From Pseudopithomyces maydicus (Eukaryota > Ascomycota > Dothideomycetes > Pleosporales > Didymosphaeriaceae): a DNA stretch of 64,000 bases. The notes below the pieces were generated by a model, which worked only from the letters and a program-made list of their open reading frames with translations, was not told the DNA's origin and did not search any database. A program made the position numbers and the translations under genes. Of this stretch, positions 10,522-22,670 are shown one piece after another (the stretch's first letter is position 1; each line of letters starts with the position of its first letter). The stretch lies in the NCBI GenBank assembly GCA_026873275.1, contig JANTUC010000013.1, positions 310,001 through 374,000 on the forward strand, written 5' to 3'.

Positions 10522-12215
10522 ATGGGTAAGGAGCCCCTCCCCAATCGAGCATCGCGCCAGCCATTGTGCCACGCAGCACCGCACCCATGTCTGTGTGGGC
10601 ACCGCGCCGCGACGAAATCCAGCATTCCGCCGCCGCCAAACGGCCGTGGCTGCGTTGACCAGCCCGGACCTGCAAACGCACCTCACCTGCATATGTAGAC
10701 ACCCGCTAACATGCATAAAGCATCCAACGGCGCGTCCCCGACCGTCCCAACGCGGGCATCCCCATCGCCGCCCACCTCGGCCGGTTCGAACCTCGTCGAA
10801 CAGATGAACGCCGTTCATAGCCAGCAGGCCTCCGAGCCGGCCCCTACAACCATCTCGTCGAAGAACCCCAAGGCAGCAGCTGCAGCCGCGAGCGACATGA
10901 ACATTGTCCGCAGGAAGCTTACCGGATATGTGGGTTTTGCGAACCTGCCCAACCAGTGGCACCGCAAGAGTGTGCGCAAGGGTTTCAACTTCAACGTCAT
11001 GGTTGTCGGTGCGTCTATACCAATCTGCGTGCGAAGGGATAATTTGTCTGACACGGTCTCTAGGTGAATCTGGTCTTGGAAAGTCGACCTTGGTCAACAC
11101 GCTTTTTAACACCTCCCTGTACCCACCCAAGGAGCGCAAGCCCCCGAGCCTTGACATCTCTAAGACAGTGGCCATCCAGTCGATCAGCGCTGACATTGAG
11201 GAGAATGGCGTGCGCCTGCGATTGACTGTGGTTGATACCCCTGGCTTCGGTGACTACATTAACAACGACGAGTCTTGGGACCCCATTGTTAAGAACATTG
11301 AGCAACGCTTTGATGCCTACCTCGAGCAGGAGAACAAAGTAAACCGCATGAACATCGTGGATAACCGCATCCACGCCGTTGTATTCTTCATCCAGCCTAC
11401 TGGTCACTCGCTGAAGCCCCTGGATGTTGAGGTCATGAAGAAGCTGCACACCAAGGTCAACCTCATCCCGGTCATTGCCAAGGCAGATACCTTGACCGAC
11501 GAAGAAATCGCCGCGTTCAAGGCCAGGGTACGCAATAATAGTCTATTTCGTCACTTTTGCAATTACTAACAACTGGCAGATTCTCGCGGACATTGAATTC
11601 AACAAGATTCAGATCTTTGAGGGACCTCGCTACGAGCTCGACGATGAGGAGACAATCGCAGAGAATGCCGAAATCATGTCCAAGGTGCCTTTCGCCGTCG
11701 TTGGTGCCAACGCCGAAGTCAGCACCGCGGACGGCCGTAAGGTTCGTGGACGTCGGTACCCCTGGGGTGTCATCGAGGTCGACAACGAGGAGCACTGCGA
11801 CTTTGTCAAGCTGCGCCAGATGCTTATCAGAACGCACATGGAGGAGCTCAAGGAGCACACCAACAACCAGCTGTACGAGAACTACCGTTCCAACAAGCTC
11901 ACCGAGATGGGTGTCCAGCAAGACTCGAGCGTGTTCAAGGAGATCAACCCGGCGGTCAAGCAGGAGGAGGAGCGCTCTCTTCACGAGGCCAAGCTCGCCA
12001 AGATGGAGATGGAAATGAAGATGGTGTTCCAGCAGAAGGTAGCAGAGAAGGAGAGCAAGCTACGACAAAGCGAAGAAGAGCTCTACGCCCGACACCGGGA
12101 GATGAAGGAGCAGCTGGAGCGGCAACGACAGGAGTTGGAGGAGAAGAAGACGCGCATCGAGCAAGGACGGCCTCTCGAGGAGAAGGGCAAGAGGAAGGGA
12201 TTCTCGCTCCGCTAA
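10522..12215 (+). CDS. CDC3: septin, Cdc3/AspB type
   Basis: Septins are GTP-binding filament proteins of septation and polarity. I place the start at 10522: a 4-nt exon ATGG is followed by GTAAGG, a 195-nt intron ending CTAACATGCATAAAG, then exon 2. The ATG at 10711 lies between branch site and acceptor, so it is probably intronic. Exons: 10522-10525, 10721-11008, 11064-11527, 11580-12215; phases agree, giving 463 aa starting MASNGASP. Features: polybasic helix with WHRKSVRKGFNFNVMVVG, G1 GESGLGKST, G3 DTPGFGD, G4 AKAD, septin unique element with RGRRYPWGVIEV, and a long C-terminal coiled coil (about residues 360-450). The sequence near GYVGFANLPNQWHRK is characteristic of the Cdc3/AspB group. 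Confidence 0.92.
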
Positions 12216-13311
12216 GGAGCCGGGTCTATTTGACGACGGGACGGTTACTCTTCCCACGTTCCACACGACTCTTGCAGCGGTCAGGCCCGCAAAGGGCATT
12301 TACCCTTCTCTCATCCTATTTATCAAACCTTGTAATTTGCTCTTGGTTGCCGACACCACGGGTGCTGCCGGCGACAGATAATACACAGCGGTGCGGCCCT
12401 GAGAGGGCAAAAGAAAGGCCGAGCGGTGTCTTCTCATTGGTTTGGTTGCTTCGGTTGTTGATTGATACCAGCAGCATTGCGCTCCTTCGGCTTTCATTTT
12501 CTCCTTACGGTACTTTTTTATTATTTAGTAGATGGGCAGACGTAGTTTTGGGAGGCGTGAGCAGGGGCAGGGGCTTTTTCGTGTATTCTACAGATCATCC
12601 TAGTAGTGAAATGCTTTTCTTATGTGGACCAAAACATGGATAGATAGCCACAGTGCCGTGACGATGGGTGACATGGTGATCAGGCGGACGAGCATGCAGC
12701 GCGCACATGGGACGGCGTCGCGGCTGTTGGTGATCGCCAGGGTTCGCTAGCGAGGGCGCGAATGTGGGCGCAAACAATAACGTCACCAGCCCAAGGTCTG
12801 GTTTCCTTCCCTGCCTTGCCGGCGTGACCCCAGCCCACCATATAGCCCTATCCGTCCTCTGCAGCTTCGTCCCATATTCCCAATCGCTATTGCATCCGCA
12901 CGAGCACTCGCGAGCTGCCAGCATCGCAGACTTCAGCCCGGACACCCCGCCGGTAAGTGCCTCCCGCAGCGCTGCCACGCACCAACCGCGTCATAACGGA
13001 TCGGGTGCCGTGTGTGTGTCGAAACAACCCAGCCCCGCCGCCAGCAGCAGCACCGAACAGCTCCCGTGTCTGGACACATTGCCTTTCGGCCTTCCGAACC
13101 GCCCACCGCAGGCAGCACTGGTCTTTGCACAGCTTTCTCGAGCCTTCCTCTGCCCTCCACGTCCATCTTCGACCCCGCATTGACCTCGGGCCTGCTGCCA
13201 CCATTATCTGCTAGATAAAGACTCGAGCTTTGCTGACGCACAATCTCCTCGCTCTAGACCCCCCACTCGCACACACGACACCACCGAATTCGTGCTTCGA
13301 CAACCACAGCC
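12216..13311. other. intergenic
   Basis: Septin 3' flank and the CT/GC-rich upstream region of the Pom33-like gene. Short overlapping frames only, with no domain features. Confidence 0.45.
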
Positions 13312-14303
13312 ATGGCTCCCCCACCGCCTGCCTCACTGCCCCTGGGCCAGCGCCTGGCCGCCCTTGCGCAGACGCTCCAGTTTGCTTGGTTCGCTGGCCA
13401 TGTCACGCTGTTGCTGTCGACCTTCCGCTACAGTTTGTCCTACATTACCTTCAACTATGGCTCCAAGTGGGCAGCGTTTTCATACCGCACCGCGTTCTTG
13501 TCTGCATGTGTCACCTACGGCATTGTCGTTTACAAGGCATACCGCGCCCGCATGAGGCAGGGAAAGCAGGGCAGCCTTCTGTCTTTGGCAGCCGATGAGA
13601 ACGTTCAGTATTTGAGTAAGTCTATTCCGTCGAACCGCAACTGCAGCTGCATGTCGAGCGATCAAGGTCACCGCTTTCGCGTTGGCCTGCCTCGGCCAGT
13701 GTGCACTGTGCCAGATCGCACGGTGCTGCTGCAGCCTCGTGTAGTACTGGGCTAACCAGTCTTCTAGTCATGGCTCTTATCTGGCTCTTTTCTCGCCAGA
13801 TCCCGCTGGCTGTCCTGCCTTTTGCAGTCTACTCCGTGTTCCATGTCGCAACCTATGTGCGCTCGAACCTGCTGCCCACCATCCAGCCGCCTCCTGCTGG
13901 AGCCCAGCCTGGCACCAAGTCCCAGTCTGCCTTGTCTGATGCTATTGGCAAGTTCGTCAAGGAGTACTACGACGGCAGCATGACCCTCGTTGCCATCCTT
14001 GAGATTGCCCTCTGGTTCCGCGTCTTCGGCTCGGCCCTCCTCTTCCAGAAGGGTTCGTGGATCCTCATCGTGGTGTACACCATCTTCTTCCGTGCCCGCT
14101 ACGCTCAGAGCACCTTCGTCCAGGGCGCCATCGTCCAGCTCACGGCCCGCATCGACGCCCAGCTCGCCAACCAGAGCACTCCTCCCGCCGCCCGCCAGGG
14201 CTGGGGCACCTTCAAGAACGTCGTCAGCCAGGCCGCCGATGCGACCGACATCCGCAAGTATGTCGGTGGACAGCAGCAGGCCGGACCCAAGAAGGCGCAC
14301 TAG
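13312..14303 (+). CDS. Pom33/Tts1/TMEM33-family ER and nuclear-pore membrane protein
   Basis: Two exons (13312-13615 and 13768-14303) around a 152-nt intron, giving 279 aa. The family (yeast Pom33/Per33, fission yeast Tts1, animal TMEM33) shapes ER tubules and helps distribute nuclear pore complexes. Visible: a short proline-rich start, hydrophobic segments around FAWFAGHVTLLLSTF, AFLSACVTYGIVV, MALIWLFSRQIPLAVLPFAV and GSWILIVVYTIFF, and a soluble C-terminus containing RARYAQSTFV and GWGTFKNVVSQAADATDIRK, a predicted amphipathic helix. There is no frame disruption. Assignment rests on topology and these motifs. Confidence 0.8.
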
Positions 14304-15440
14304 ATGCGCGGTCAAGTGCGGTGACGGCCCTTCTCCGACCCGACGGGTACAATACGTAAGCAGAGATACTCGGGCCGGAAAACGTTTACCTTTCGGAAAG
14401 TACGTCTGGGGCAGAGCGTAGCAGGACGCGGGCGATTGTGGACCCCGCAGCAGGGGCGGGTGCTTGCTATCCTGTTGCTATGGATATTGATGTGCAAACG
14501 CATTGAGTGTATATGAACGAACACATGGGTTATGCGATATGAACGCTTTTGCTGGAGGAGGAACGACATGGTGGGGCGTGGATAGATTTCACGGCAGTTA
14601 TTTTATGTTATTTTTTTCAAAATGGAAGAAGAGAGACGGACGCAGTCATGTAGCCCAAAGTTGTTGCAGTAGCCTCTTTCCATATGACCTGACCATGCTT
14701 ATGTTACTTACTAGGTACGCTGCATGGGTAGCATAGCGTTATCTACATTATATGAATTTTACGCGATTGTTAGAAAACTATCCGCCGTGAACTATTCTGG
14801 ACACATGCAGTCTGTGCTTTCGTAAAAGTGAACTATTGCCCCTTTGCAGCGCCGCCGCGTCGAAACTTTCGGTCAGAATTTCACGGGCGGGTGCAGGTTC
14901 ACGGGCTGGTGGCACAGCTGTTCCTCTCAGCTGAAGCTGTAGGGCGCCACGGGAGGGGATGTGTGGTTTCTTACCAAGCCCGCCTGGTCAGTAGTCAGGG
15001 CGAGCTGTAGGCTTGAGCGTCATCTCGGCGCTACTGTTGTGCCGTGTGGCTGCCACCTGGAAGGTACCGCAGCATCAAGGTTCAACAGCCACCGCAGAGG
15101 CGTCGCAGGCTTGACCGCCTCCCAGGCCAGCCAGCGCATTCGCAAGTAGGTAGGGGAGGTATCTTGGTAGGTAGTAGGTTAGGTAGATGGTCAGGTAGCC
15201 GCGGAGGGGCCTCGACGTGGCGGTCACCGCTCCGCCTGCACTCGAGCATCTTGAGGCGCGTGCTCCGATGTACTCGATTGTGTAGGCCCCATCCGCAAGA
15301 TATGCCGCGCTGTGTGCAAGTTGTACATATTTGCAGTACAGTGTCGTGTCGTGGTTGGGGCAACTCTGGCGCAGCGCGCACACAGCGAGTCAAGCAGATG
15401 TTGGACAGCGCATTCCCAAGTGGAGGCGGTTCACGCAGGT

Positions 15441-15480
15441 CTCCCCGAACCGTACTCGCTCTCCCAGAACCGTACTCGCT
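15441..15480. repeat. 20-bp tandem duplication
   Basis: Two adjacent 20-bp units (CTCCCCGAACCGTACTCGCT) differ at one base (C versus A at unit position 6). Confidence 0.85.
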
Positions 15481-15940
15481 TCCGCGCACACCCACGGCGT
15501 CAATATTGTAGGCGGGCCACGAGCGAGGGTAACGCGGCTTGTTTGACTATTTCTAGCGTGCAGATTGGCGAGGAAACGGATATCTCGGTGGCGCTGGCAC
15601 TTGGGTTTGGCACGGCCTCGGCAGGGAGCGGGCGCGAGAGGGAGGGAAGGGAGGGAGAGAGACGAACATGACAATGGCGGTGAGATGGACATGGAGAGAG
15701 GTCAGGCCACCAAGCGCGGCGGAGGTGAGTGCCATGCGAAACCGCACAACAATGGGCACCGTATTACGACGGAGCGGAAGGATTTCGTGCGGGATCCACC
15801 TGGCGCGCTCGGAAGTGGAAGTTGCAGGACGTGCATATGCGCGAAGATGTGCTGTAGGGGACCGGCTCGGAAGAAACGAAACGAGGCAGCTGGGGAGGGT
15901 GTGGTGTACGTAGTGTAGTGTAGTGTACCTACAGTACCCA

Positions 15941-15958
15941 GGTAGGTAGGTAGGTAGG
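15941..15958. repeat. GGTA tetranucleotide microsatellite
   Basis: About four to five copies of GGTA, preceded by a short GTAGT-type run. Confidence 0.8.
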
Positions 15959-16451
15959 GTATAGGTTAAATCGATTAGCTACATGCAGGTTTACAAATTC
16001 TATATTGCCATGGTAGGGCCAGGCCGCCCGGGTCCGGCAGTCGACTGCCATACAGGGCATCAATCACGACAGAGCGGAGGAATAGATTGCACACACTCTA
16101 GGGGCGCGTGGGGAAGCATATGAAGAGCTTGCGCGGTCCCTTCTGCCCGGATGCAGCTCCCAGGCACGGCGTGTGGCATTCGGAAATCGGCACTAGGAGA
16201 TTTGTGTTCGAGAGTGACACTGGCGAGCGGCCGGACAATGATTCTGGCGCAGTGGTTGTGCTGTTTTGGACGACGGCGCCCAGGCGTGCATGAGAATCGG
16301 TACATCGGCCAAGGGCAGTGCTACTCGTTAGCGCAGGTGCGGATGCGAAGCACGTCAGCCGCTTCACCGTTCCACCTGCGCTCCCCGTTCTGGCGAGCGG
16401 CTGGACCAGGGCCAGGGCCAGGGCGACTCTCGCGTACGTGCAAGTTGCTAG

Positions 16452-16457
16452 TATATA
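16452..16457 (+). promoter_or_regulatory. TATA-like element upstream of the cyclin-like gene
   Basis: TATATA about 245 bases before the ATG at 16702; the distance implies a leader of roughly 200 nt. Confidence 0.35.
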
Positions 16458-16701
16458 GAGTGCGGCGTCGTCCCTCCACTTCCGCTCTTCTCTCCATTTT
16501 GATTATTCGCCAGTTGCCGTCAAGGATTCAAGAGTTTCAAGACTTGAGTCTGCGTGCTTTGCTGCTTTGCCAGGCCTCACTTTCGCTTGCCCATCCCTCG
16601 CCCGGCCGTCTGCCCTGGAATGAGCCGTGGACGCCGCTGAACCGGGACACCGAGCTGTGTATACATAAGAACAGAACACAACATACGCGACCCAAACAAC
16701 G

Positions 16702-17759
16702 ATGAACGCATACGGGACCATGGCCTCGCCCGCGCTGTCTGTCCGCAGCAACTTCTCCGACATGGACGATGAAGAGTTGGATCAATATCTGGCCTCGTGT
16801 GTGCCGCTCAGCAACCTGCCGACCCCGCCGCCTGCAAAGGAACAACAGCCACACCCGGCCGGGACGCTGCCCTCACCACCATCCGAGTTTGACGTTGAGC
16901 GCCGTCGCCCGTCTCCTGAGCTAGAAGGTTAGTTCCCATCCTCGTGCGTTGCTATTCCAGTTTCTCGGAGTCTAGACGATCAACCGTCCATCCCTGCATT
17001 TGTGGAGTCGGACCTTCGACGTCATACGCCAACGATGCACCGGAGCGTCACTGGCAATTTCCCTGAACATCGCGCCAGCACCAGCCTCTTTTGTGGACCC
17101 TAGTTGCCACTCAATACATTGGCCGCGGATCTGTGCTGACCACGTCGATAGTCTATGCCTTACACCTTGCTGGCTTGGTTCCAAGGAACCTCGCTGGGCA
17201 CAAGTCATCCGTGTCCGTCATCAACGGTTTCCTGGAAAGAGCATGCCTGCCTGTGGAGATTGTTGCCTTTGCCGCCTGTGTGCTGGAGGCCTTGTCGGAC
17301 GACTTTGCGAGCAGGTGGCACGATGCGTTCCTTCCCTTGAAGACGAGCACCCTGGACTACTACCTGGGCACCGACTGCTGGCAGCAGCCCAACGTTAGCC
17401 CGGACCTGGTCGTGCTTGCGGCGCTGGCTCTGGCACACGGATTCATCGAGGACCGCGGGCGCAACAACGCACATTGGGCCAGGATCGAGGGGGCAGGCTT
17501 GTTCGATGCCAAAGAGGTGGGCAAGACGAAGACGTGCATCCTGGAAGACATCGACTACAGCCTGTTCCGGCTCAGCGGGGAGCGCGTCCAGCAGATGGCG
17601 TGGGAGATGCAGCAGGCGGCGTACTTCACGACCCCGAGGAACTCGATCTCGTGGGCGGACGGCGAGGTGAAAGAGCGTCGCCCGCGGCTGTCGCTGAGCA
17701 CCGGGTCCGGTGCGGCTGTCTGGGCGTACGGCGTCCAAACGCCCGAGCCCAGCCCGTGA
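16702..17759 (+). CDS. cyclin-like domain protein, uncharacterised (possible one-base frameshift)
   Basis: Exon 1 (16702-16927) encodes an acidic, proline-rich N-terminus (MDDEELDQYLAS). An intron 16928-16975 leads into DDQPSIPAF...HRSVTGNFPEHR. That frame hits a stop at 17101, where the neighbouring frame continues with LVATQYIGRGSVLTTSIVYA. One extra base at the CCC (17098-17100) joins them and makes the total 337 codons. Alternatively a single 176-nt intron (16928-17103) also keeps frame (294 codons) and needs no error. The main domain (LPVEIVAFAACVLEALSDDF, then LVVLAALALAHGFIED) is all-helical and resembles a cyclin box, suggesting a CDK partner; this is inference. The C-terminal tail is Ser/Pro-rich. 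Confidence 0.6.
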
Positions 17760-19022
17760 AGGGAGCACGTCGATATTCTTTGGAGTTGCAAGGCAGCGAG
17801 CTGGGAAAGAGCACGCGGCATGTTTCGGATTCCGTCACTGATGATACCCATTTCCCCATGTTTTTAGCGGTCTGTTACGATTTGATCATCTCACGCATAT
17901 TGTCAAAGTGTACATGGCGTTCTCACTGGTGTTTATATGGGTCAGGAGACCAGCCCCGTTGGTGGCTTCGCAGCGGGGCGGGTGGTCGACGTCCAGATTT
18001 TCGCGTCCTGGTCAGGATTTCTGTTATGGTGGGGTGAAGACTCTGCGCAGTCGGGCTTGGTGGTCTGATTACTGCGTGCGTCTGCTTGAGTGCATGATAC
18101 CCTTGTATGTGGCTGGCGTTCTGTATTTCAACACTTGGATAGCATGATAGCGTGTGCAATGGATATAGATGCTGCGTGTCGCCGTTCAAGGTCACGCAGC
18201 ACAGAACTTCATCATGACTCCCTTTCGATTACATGTGTGCGTCCCCAGGACGGCGTTAGTCGGTCAGCCTTAATATGCGTCGGCGAGTCATTGGCAACGG
18301 CGGCACATCCAAAACGCCTGACAGCGTCGGCATCGGACGATTGGGTGCAGGAACATGTGCTGCACATGGTGGGGCATCTATGCAGTTGGTGGCGCGAGCT
18401 CCATGTACCTCAACACCATGGACGTAACGGCCGTCGCGCCCCTCCGCCGGCCACGACTGTGCCCCCGATGCTCTGCCCGCCTCGGGTGCGTAGCGACAAT
18501 TGGCAGCGACCAGCTCAGGCTCTTCGCCAGGCGTCTGCTCGTTCGACGGAGCAGCCAGGGTGGCCACTGCTCCGGGGACAGGACGCGCTTACCCCACTTC
18601 GCTGGCTTGCCTGGTTGCATGCACACAAGCTCAACAGATGTTGGCGCCATAGAGTATGGGGAATCCACTCTCACGCGCCTGTACGTTCCCCGCGCCTTGC
18701 GTCCAGTCGTCATACTCGTCTGATCGAGACAACACGCGCTAGACGGGCCCTCAGTGCTGCTCGACTGCTGCCGCCCCCGCCGTAAACAGTCCAGCCGGCT
18801 TTGTAAACACCTCGTCCCATCCTGCTCCCGCTTTTCCTTTCTGCTCTCCGATTACCTTTACCTCTTCCCTCCCTCGCTGTGACCTGTGCCGCCGCAATTG
18901 CACCTTCTTCGCCCGTGCTTGGTGCTGCAGCTCGCACCATTCGTCCCTCAACCCCGCCCTCGCCCCTGTCCCACCGCCTCTCCCTCAGCAACTCGCCCTT
19001 CGCTGCAATTGACATCCTGAGA
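17760..19022. other. intergenic, glycogen phosphorylase promoter side
   Basis: GC-rich, with several overlapping shadow frames (for example 18090-18785 plus) that lack domains or coherent composition. The final 250 bases are pyrimidine-rich and probably the leader of the phosphorylase gene. Confidence 0.45.
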
Positions 19023-22000
19023 ATGGCTACTACTGCCACGACGCAATCGCAGCCGCGCGAGCGGCGCCCCTCCACCAGCGCCCCGCTGTCGGATTTCAAG
19101 GGCCCTGTCGGGCCTCAGTTCACGCGCCCCAAGCACAAGAGGACCGTCACTGGCTTCGGGCCCGGCGAGATCAAGAACGTCGAGGCGAGCATCCCAGAGC
19201 CGCAGCGCGCAGCGTGGAGGAAATTCGTACGTTGATCCTTTCTTTGCCTGGCCCGCTTCTCTCCAGTCTCCGGTAGCACCGAGGAAGGCGCGCAGTGGGG
19301 ACGGTGGGGTTGGTGCGGGATGCGCGGGGATGATGATCGAGCTGCTGACTGATGTCCAATGATAGACGCCCAAGGGGTTTGAGACGCCTGAGGAGTTCGA
19401 GAAAGAGGCTGTGAGACACATTGAGACGACGCTTGCGCGGTCGCTCTACAACTGCGATGAGGTCGCCGCCTATGGAGGAACGGCGCTGGCGTTCAGGGAC
19501 CGGTTGATCCTCGACTGGAACAAGACGCAGCAGACGCAGACGTTTACCGATCAGAAGCGTATATACTATCTCTCGCTCGAGTTCCTCATGGGTCGTGCTC
19601 TAGACAATGCCATGCTCAACGTAGGCCAAAAGGACTCGGCTTCCAGTAAGCTCTAAAACTTGGCGTGAAGCTCTTGTCAACTGACAATTTTGCAGAGGGT
19701 CTCGGAGACCTTGGTTTCCGCATGGAGGACATCATCTCCCAGGAACACGATGCTGCGCTTGGAAACGGTGGCCTTGGACGTCTTGCCGCCTGTTTCCTCG
19801 ATTCCATGGCCTCGTTGAACTACCCAGCTTGGGGCTACGGTCTCCGCTACAGATACGGTATCTTCAAGCAAGAGATCATCGACGGTTACCAGGTAGAGGT
19901 TCCTGACTACTGGCTCGACTTCAACCCCTGGGAGTTTGCGCGACACGATATTACCGTAGACGTGCAGTTTTACGGACACGTGAACCGCTGGCAGGATGAC
20001 GAGGGCAAACAGCACACCTCTTGGGAGGGTGGTGAGATCGTGGAAGCAGTTGCCTTCGATGTGCCAGGTGAGACTTAGCACGTGTTCAGTGTTGCATTTA
20101 TGCTAATTGGACAGTACCCGGATACCAAACCCCTACCTGCAACAACCTTCGTCTTTGGGGCAGCAAGGCTGCGAGCGGAGAGTTCGATTTCCAAAAGTTC
20201 AACTCTGGAGAATACGAAGCTTCAGTCGCAGACCAACAGCGCGCAGAGACCATCTCCGCGGTGCTGTACCCTAACGACAAGTATGTGACCAATCATTTCA
20301 CAGAAGATGCTCAGAACTAACCAATCACAGCTTGGATCGCGGAAAGGAGCTCCGCTTGAAGCAGCAGTACTTCTGGTGCGCTGCGTCCCTATATGATATC
20401 GTGCGTCGCTTCAAGAAGACAAAGCGCTCATGGAAGGAGTTCCCCAACCAGGTGGCTATCCAGCTCAATGACACTCACCCGACATTGGCTATTCCAGAAC
20501 TTCAGCGTATACTGGTGGATTTGGAAGGCCTTGAATGGGACGATGCCTGGAGCATTGTTCAGAAGACCTTCGGATACACCAACCACACCGTGCTGCCGGA
20601 AGCCTTGGAGAAGTGGTCCGTACCGTTGATGCAGCATCTCCTTCCCCGTCACCTCCAAATCATCTACGTAAGTTCTCTGACCACGAAAAGAATGCACAAA
20701 AAGCTGACTGTAATAGGATATCAACCTGAACTTCTTGCAATTTGTCGAGCGCAACTTCCCCAAGGATCGTGAAATGCTTGGACGTGTCTCGATCATCGAG
20801 GAGTCGAATCCTAAGATGGTTCGCATGGCATACCTTGCTCTGATTGGCTCACACAAGGTGAACGGTGTTGCTGAACTGCACTCCGACCTCATCAAGACAA
20901 CCATCTTCAAGGACTTTGTGAAGATCTACGGACCTGACAAGTTCACCAATGTCACCAACGGTATCACACCACGAAGATGGCTGCACCAAGCCAACCCACG
21001 TCTCTCGGCGCTGATTGCGTCAAAACTCGGAGGCCATGACTTCCTGAAGGATCTCACGCTGCTTGGGAAGCTCGAGGCTTTTGTCGACGACAAGGAATTC
21101 AGAAAGGAATTCCGAGAGATCAAGTATGCGAACAAGGTTAGGTTAGCGAAGCACATCAAGGAGCACAATGGTGTCACCGTCAACCCTGCAGCTCTTTTCG
21201 ACGTACAGGTCAAGCGTATTCACGAGTACAAGCGCCAGCAGCTCAACATCTTTGGCGTCATTCACCGTTACTTGCAGATCAAGGCCATGACGCCTGAAGA
21301 GAAGAAGAAGCTAGCCCCGCGTGTCTCCATCTTTGGTGGCAAGGCTGCCCCGGGCTACTGGATGGCCAAGACCGTTATCCACCTCATCAACAAGGTTGGT
21401 GATGTTGTGAACAACGACCCTGATGTCGGTGACCTGCTCAAGGTGATTTTCTTGGCAGACTACAACGTCAGCAAGGCCGAGATCATCACCCCCGCTAGCG
21501 ACATCTCTGAGCACATCTCCACGGCTGGTACTGAGGCCTCGGGCACCAGTAACATGAAGTTCTGCCTGAATGGTGGTCTCATCATCGGTACCTGCGACGG
21601 TGCCAACGTAAGTACACCTAAAGTCTACTTCGGCACACCAACTGACACTTTCTAGATCGAGATCACCCGTGAAATCGGCGAGGAGAACATCTTCCTCTTC
21701 GGCAACCTCGCCGAAGACGTAGACGAGCTGCGCCACGGCCACCTTTACAACCACTACGAGCTCGAGCCCAAGCTCGCCAAGGTCTTCGACGAGATCCACA
21801 AGGGCCGCTTCGGCGACGCAAGCGCCTTCAGCGCCCTCGTCAACGGCATCGTCGAGCACGGCGACTACTACCTCGTCTCGGACGACTTTGCGTCGTACAT
21901 CCAGACGCAGGAGCTGATCGACGAGTCGTACAAGGACACGGAGGCGTGGACCACCAAGGCCATCTTGACGGTGGCCAGGATGGGCTTCTTCAGCAGTGAC

Positions 22001-22072
22001 CGTTGCATTGACGAGTATGCCGAGAGCATCTGGAACATTGAGCCCCTGGTGCAGAAGAAGGCCGAGGAATAG
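19023..22072 (+). CDS. GPH1: glycogen phosphorylase
   Basis: Releases glucose-1-phosphate from glycogen, using pyridoxal phosphate (PLP). Seven exons: 19023-19226, 19366-19645, 19696-20067, 20115-20280, 20331-20667, 20717-21607, 21656-22072. Phases all agree and total 888 aa, the expected size for the family (GT35). Landmarks: KHKRTVTGF near residue 40, matching the N-terminal region where fungal phosphorylases carry a regulatory phospho-Thr; YYLSLEFLMGRALDNAMLN; the substrate-site region EHDAALGNGGLGRLAACFLD; NDTHPTLAIPEL; VKRIHEYKRQQLN; and the PLP lysine motif EASGTSNMKFCLNGG. No frame disruption. An upstream in-frame ATG near 18879 would add a low-complexity extension and is not used. Six introns are many for this window, but each is a standard short one. 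Confidence 0.96.
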
Positions 22073-22670
22073 AGGTTTTGTGTGACCTTAAAGGGTGATT
22101 TTTTTCTTGAAAGTGACACGGCGGGATATGTGGTTTAATGATTGAGATGTTTCTTATTGTGATTATTTCTTTTTATAACACGTAAATAATGAGGGTAGTT
22201 TACTGAATGATGTATGAGATTGGCTGGATGATGGAAATTGACATTCAACGCTATATTGATGATCTGAAACTCTTTTTAGTGGACACGCCCGAGAAAGTAA
22301 AGTATTTGCGTGGTCTTGGATGTTGATATGATATGTAACCATATCGCGCTCAGAGTTGATGTTGTGTACACGCTACCACAGTGACAGCGACTTGCATAAG
22401 AGTAAGCTTATGTCTAAAATCAAATTTAGCCGCAAAAGCATATAACAGGAACATCCCCGTCGATGTTGATTCTTCCAAATCCAAAACAATAGGGCTATAA
22501 CGAAGCATGATCCTATGGGTTGGTGACTAAGCAAAATCGTTCCCTATCGATAACAACGCGCTGCTCCGTATTAGCGTGACCTCGGACCGCCGACGCAATC
22601 TGGCCGCAGCTTAAGCTCAGCAACAGCAAGCTCACCACATCGCGAATCCACGCTACAACTATATCGCAAG
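22073..22670. other. intergenic, AT-rich 3' flank then Yip1-family promoter
   Basis: No open frame of note. T-rich sequence after the phosphorylase stop is consistent with a polyadenylation region. Confidence 0.45.

Larger units (their letters stand above)
14304..16701. other. 2.4-kb gene-poor intergenic region with simple repeats
   Basis: No convincing gene on either strand. It contains a 20-bp tandem duplication (15441-15480), a GGTA tetranucleotide run (about 15941-15958), and three copies of CCAGGG near 16407-16424. The last few hundred bases, with a TATATA at 16452, form the promoter and leader of the cyclin-like gene. It may hold an unrecognised non-coding RNA; I see no proof. Confidence 0.45.

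Noticed and set aside
10435..11196. A 253-codon frame antisense to the septin start
   Set aside because: Overlaps septin exons on the other strand and has no recognisable feature.
18090..18785. A 231-codon plus-strand frame upstream of glycogen phosphorylase
   Set aside because: Arg/His/Pro/Ser-rich, no domain, and several competing frames in the same stretch.
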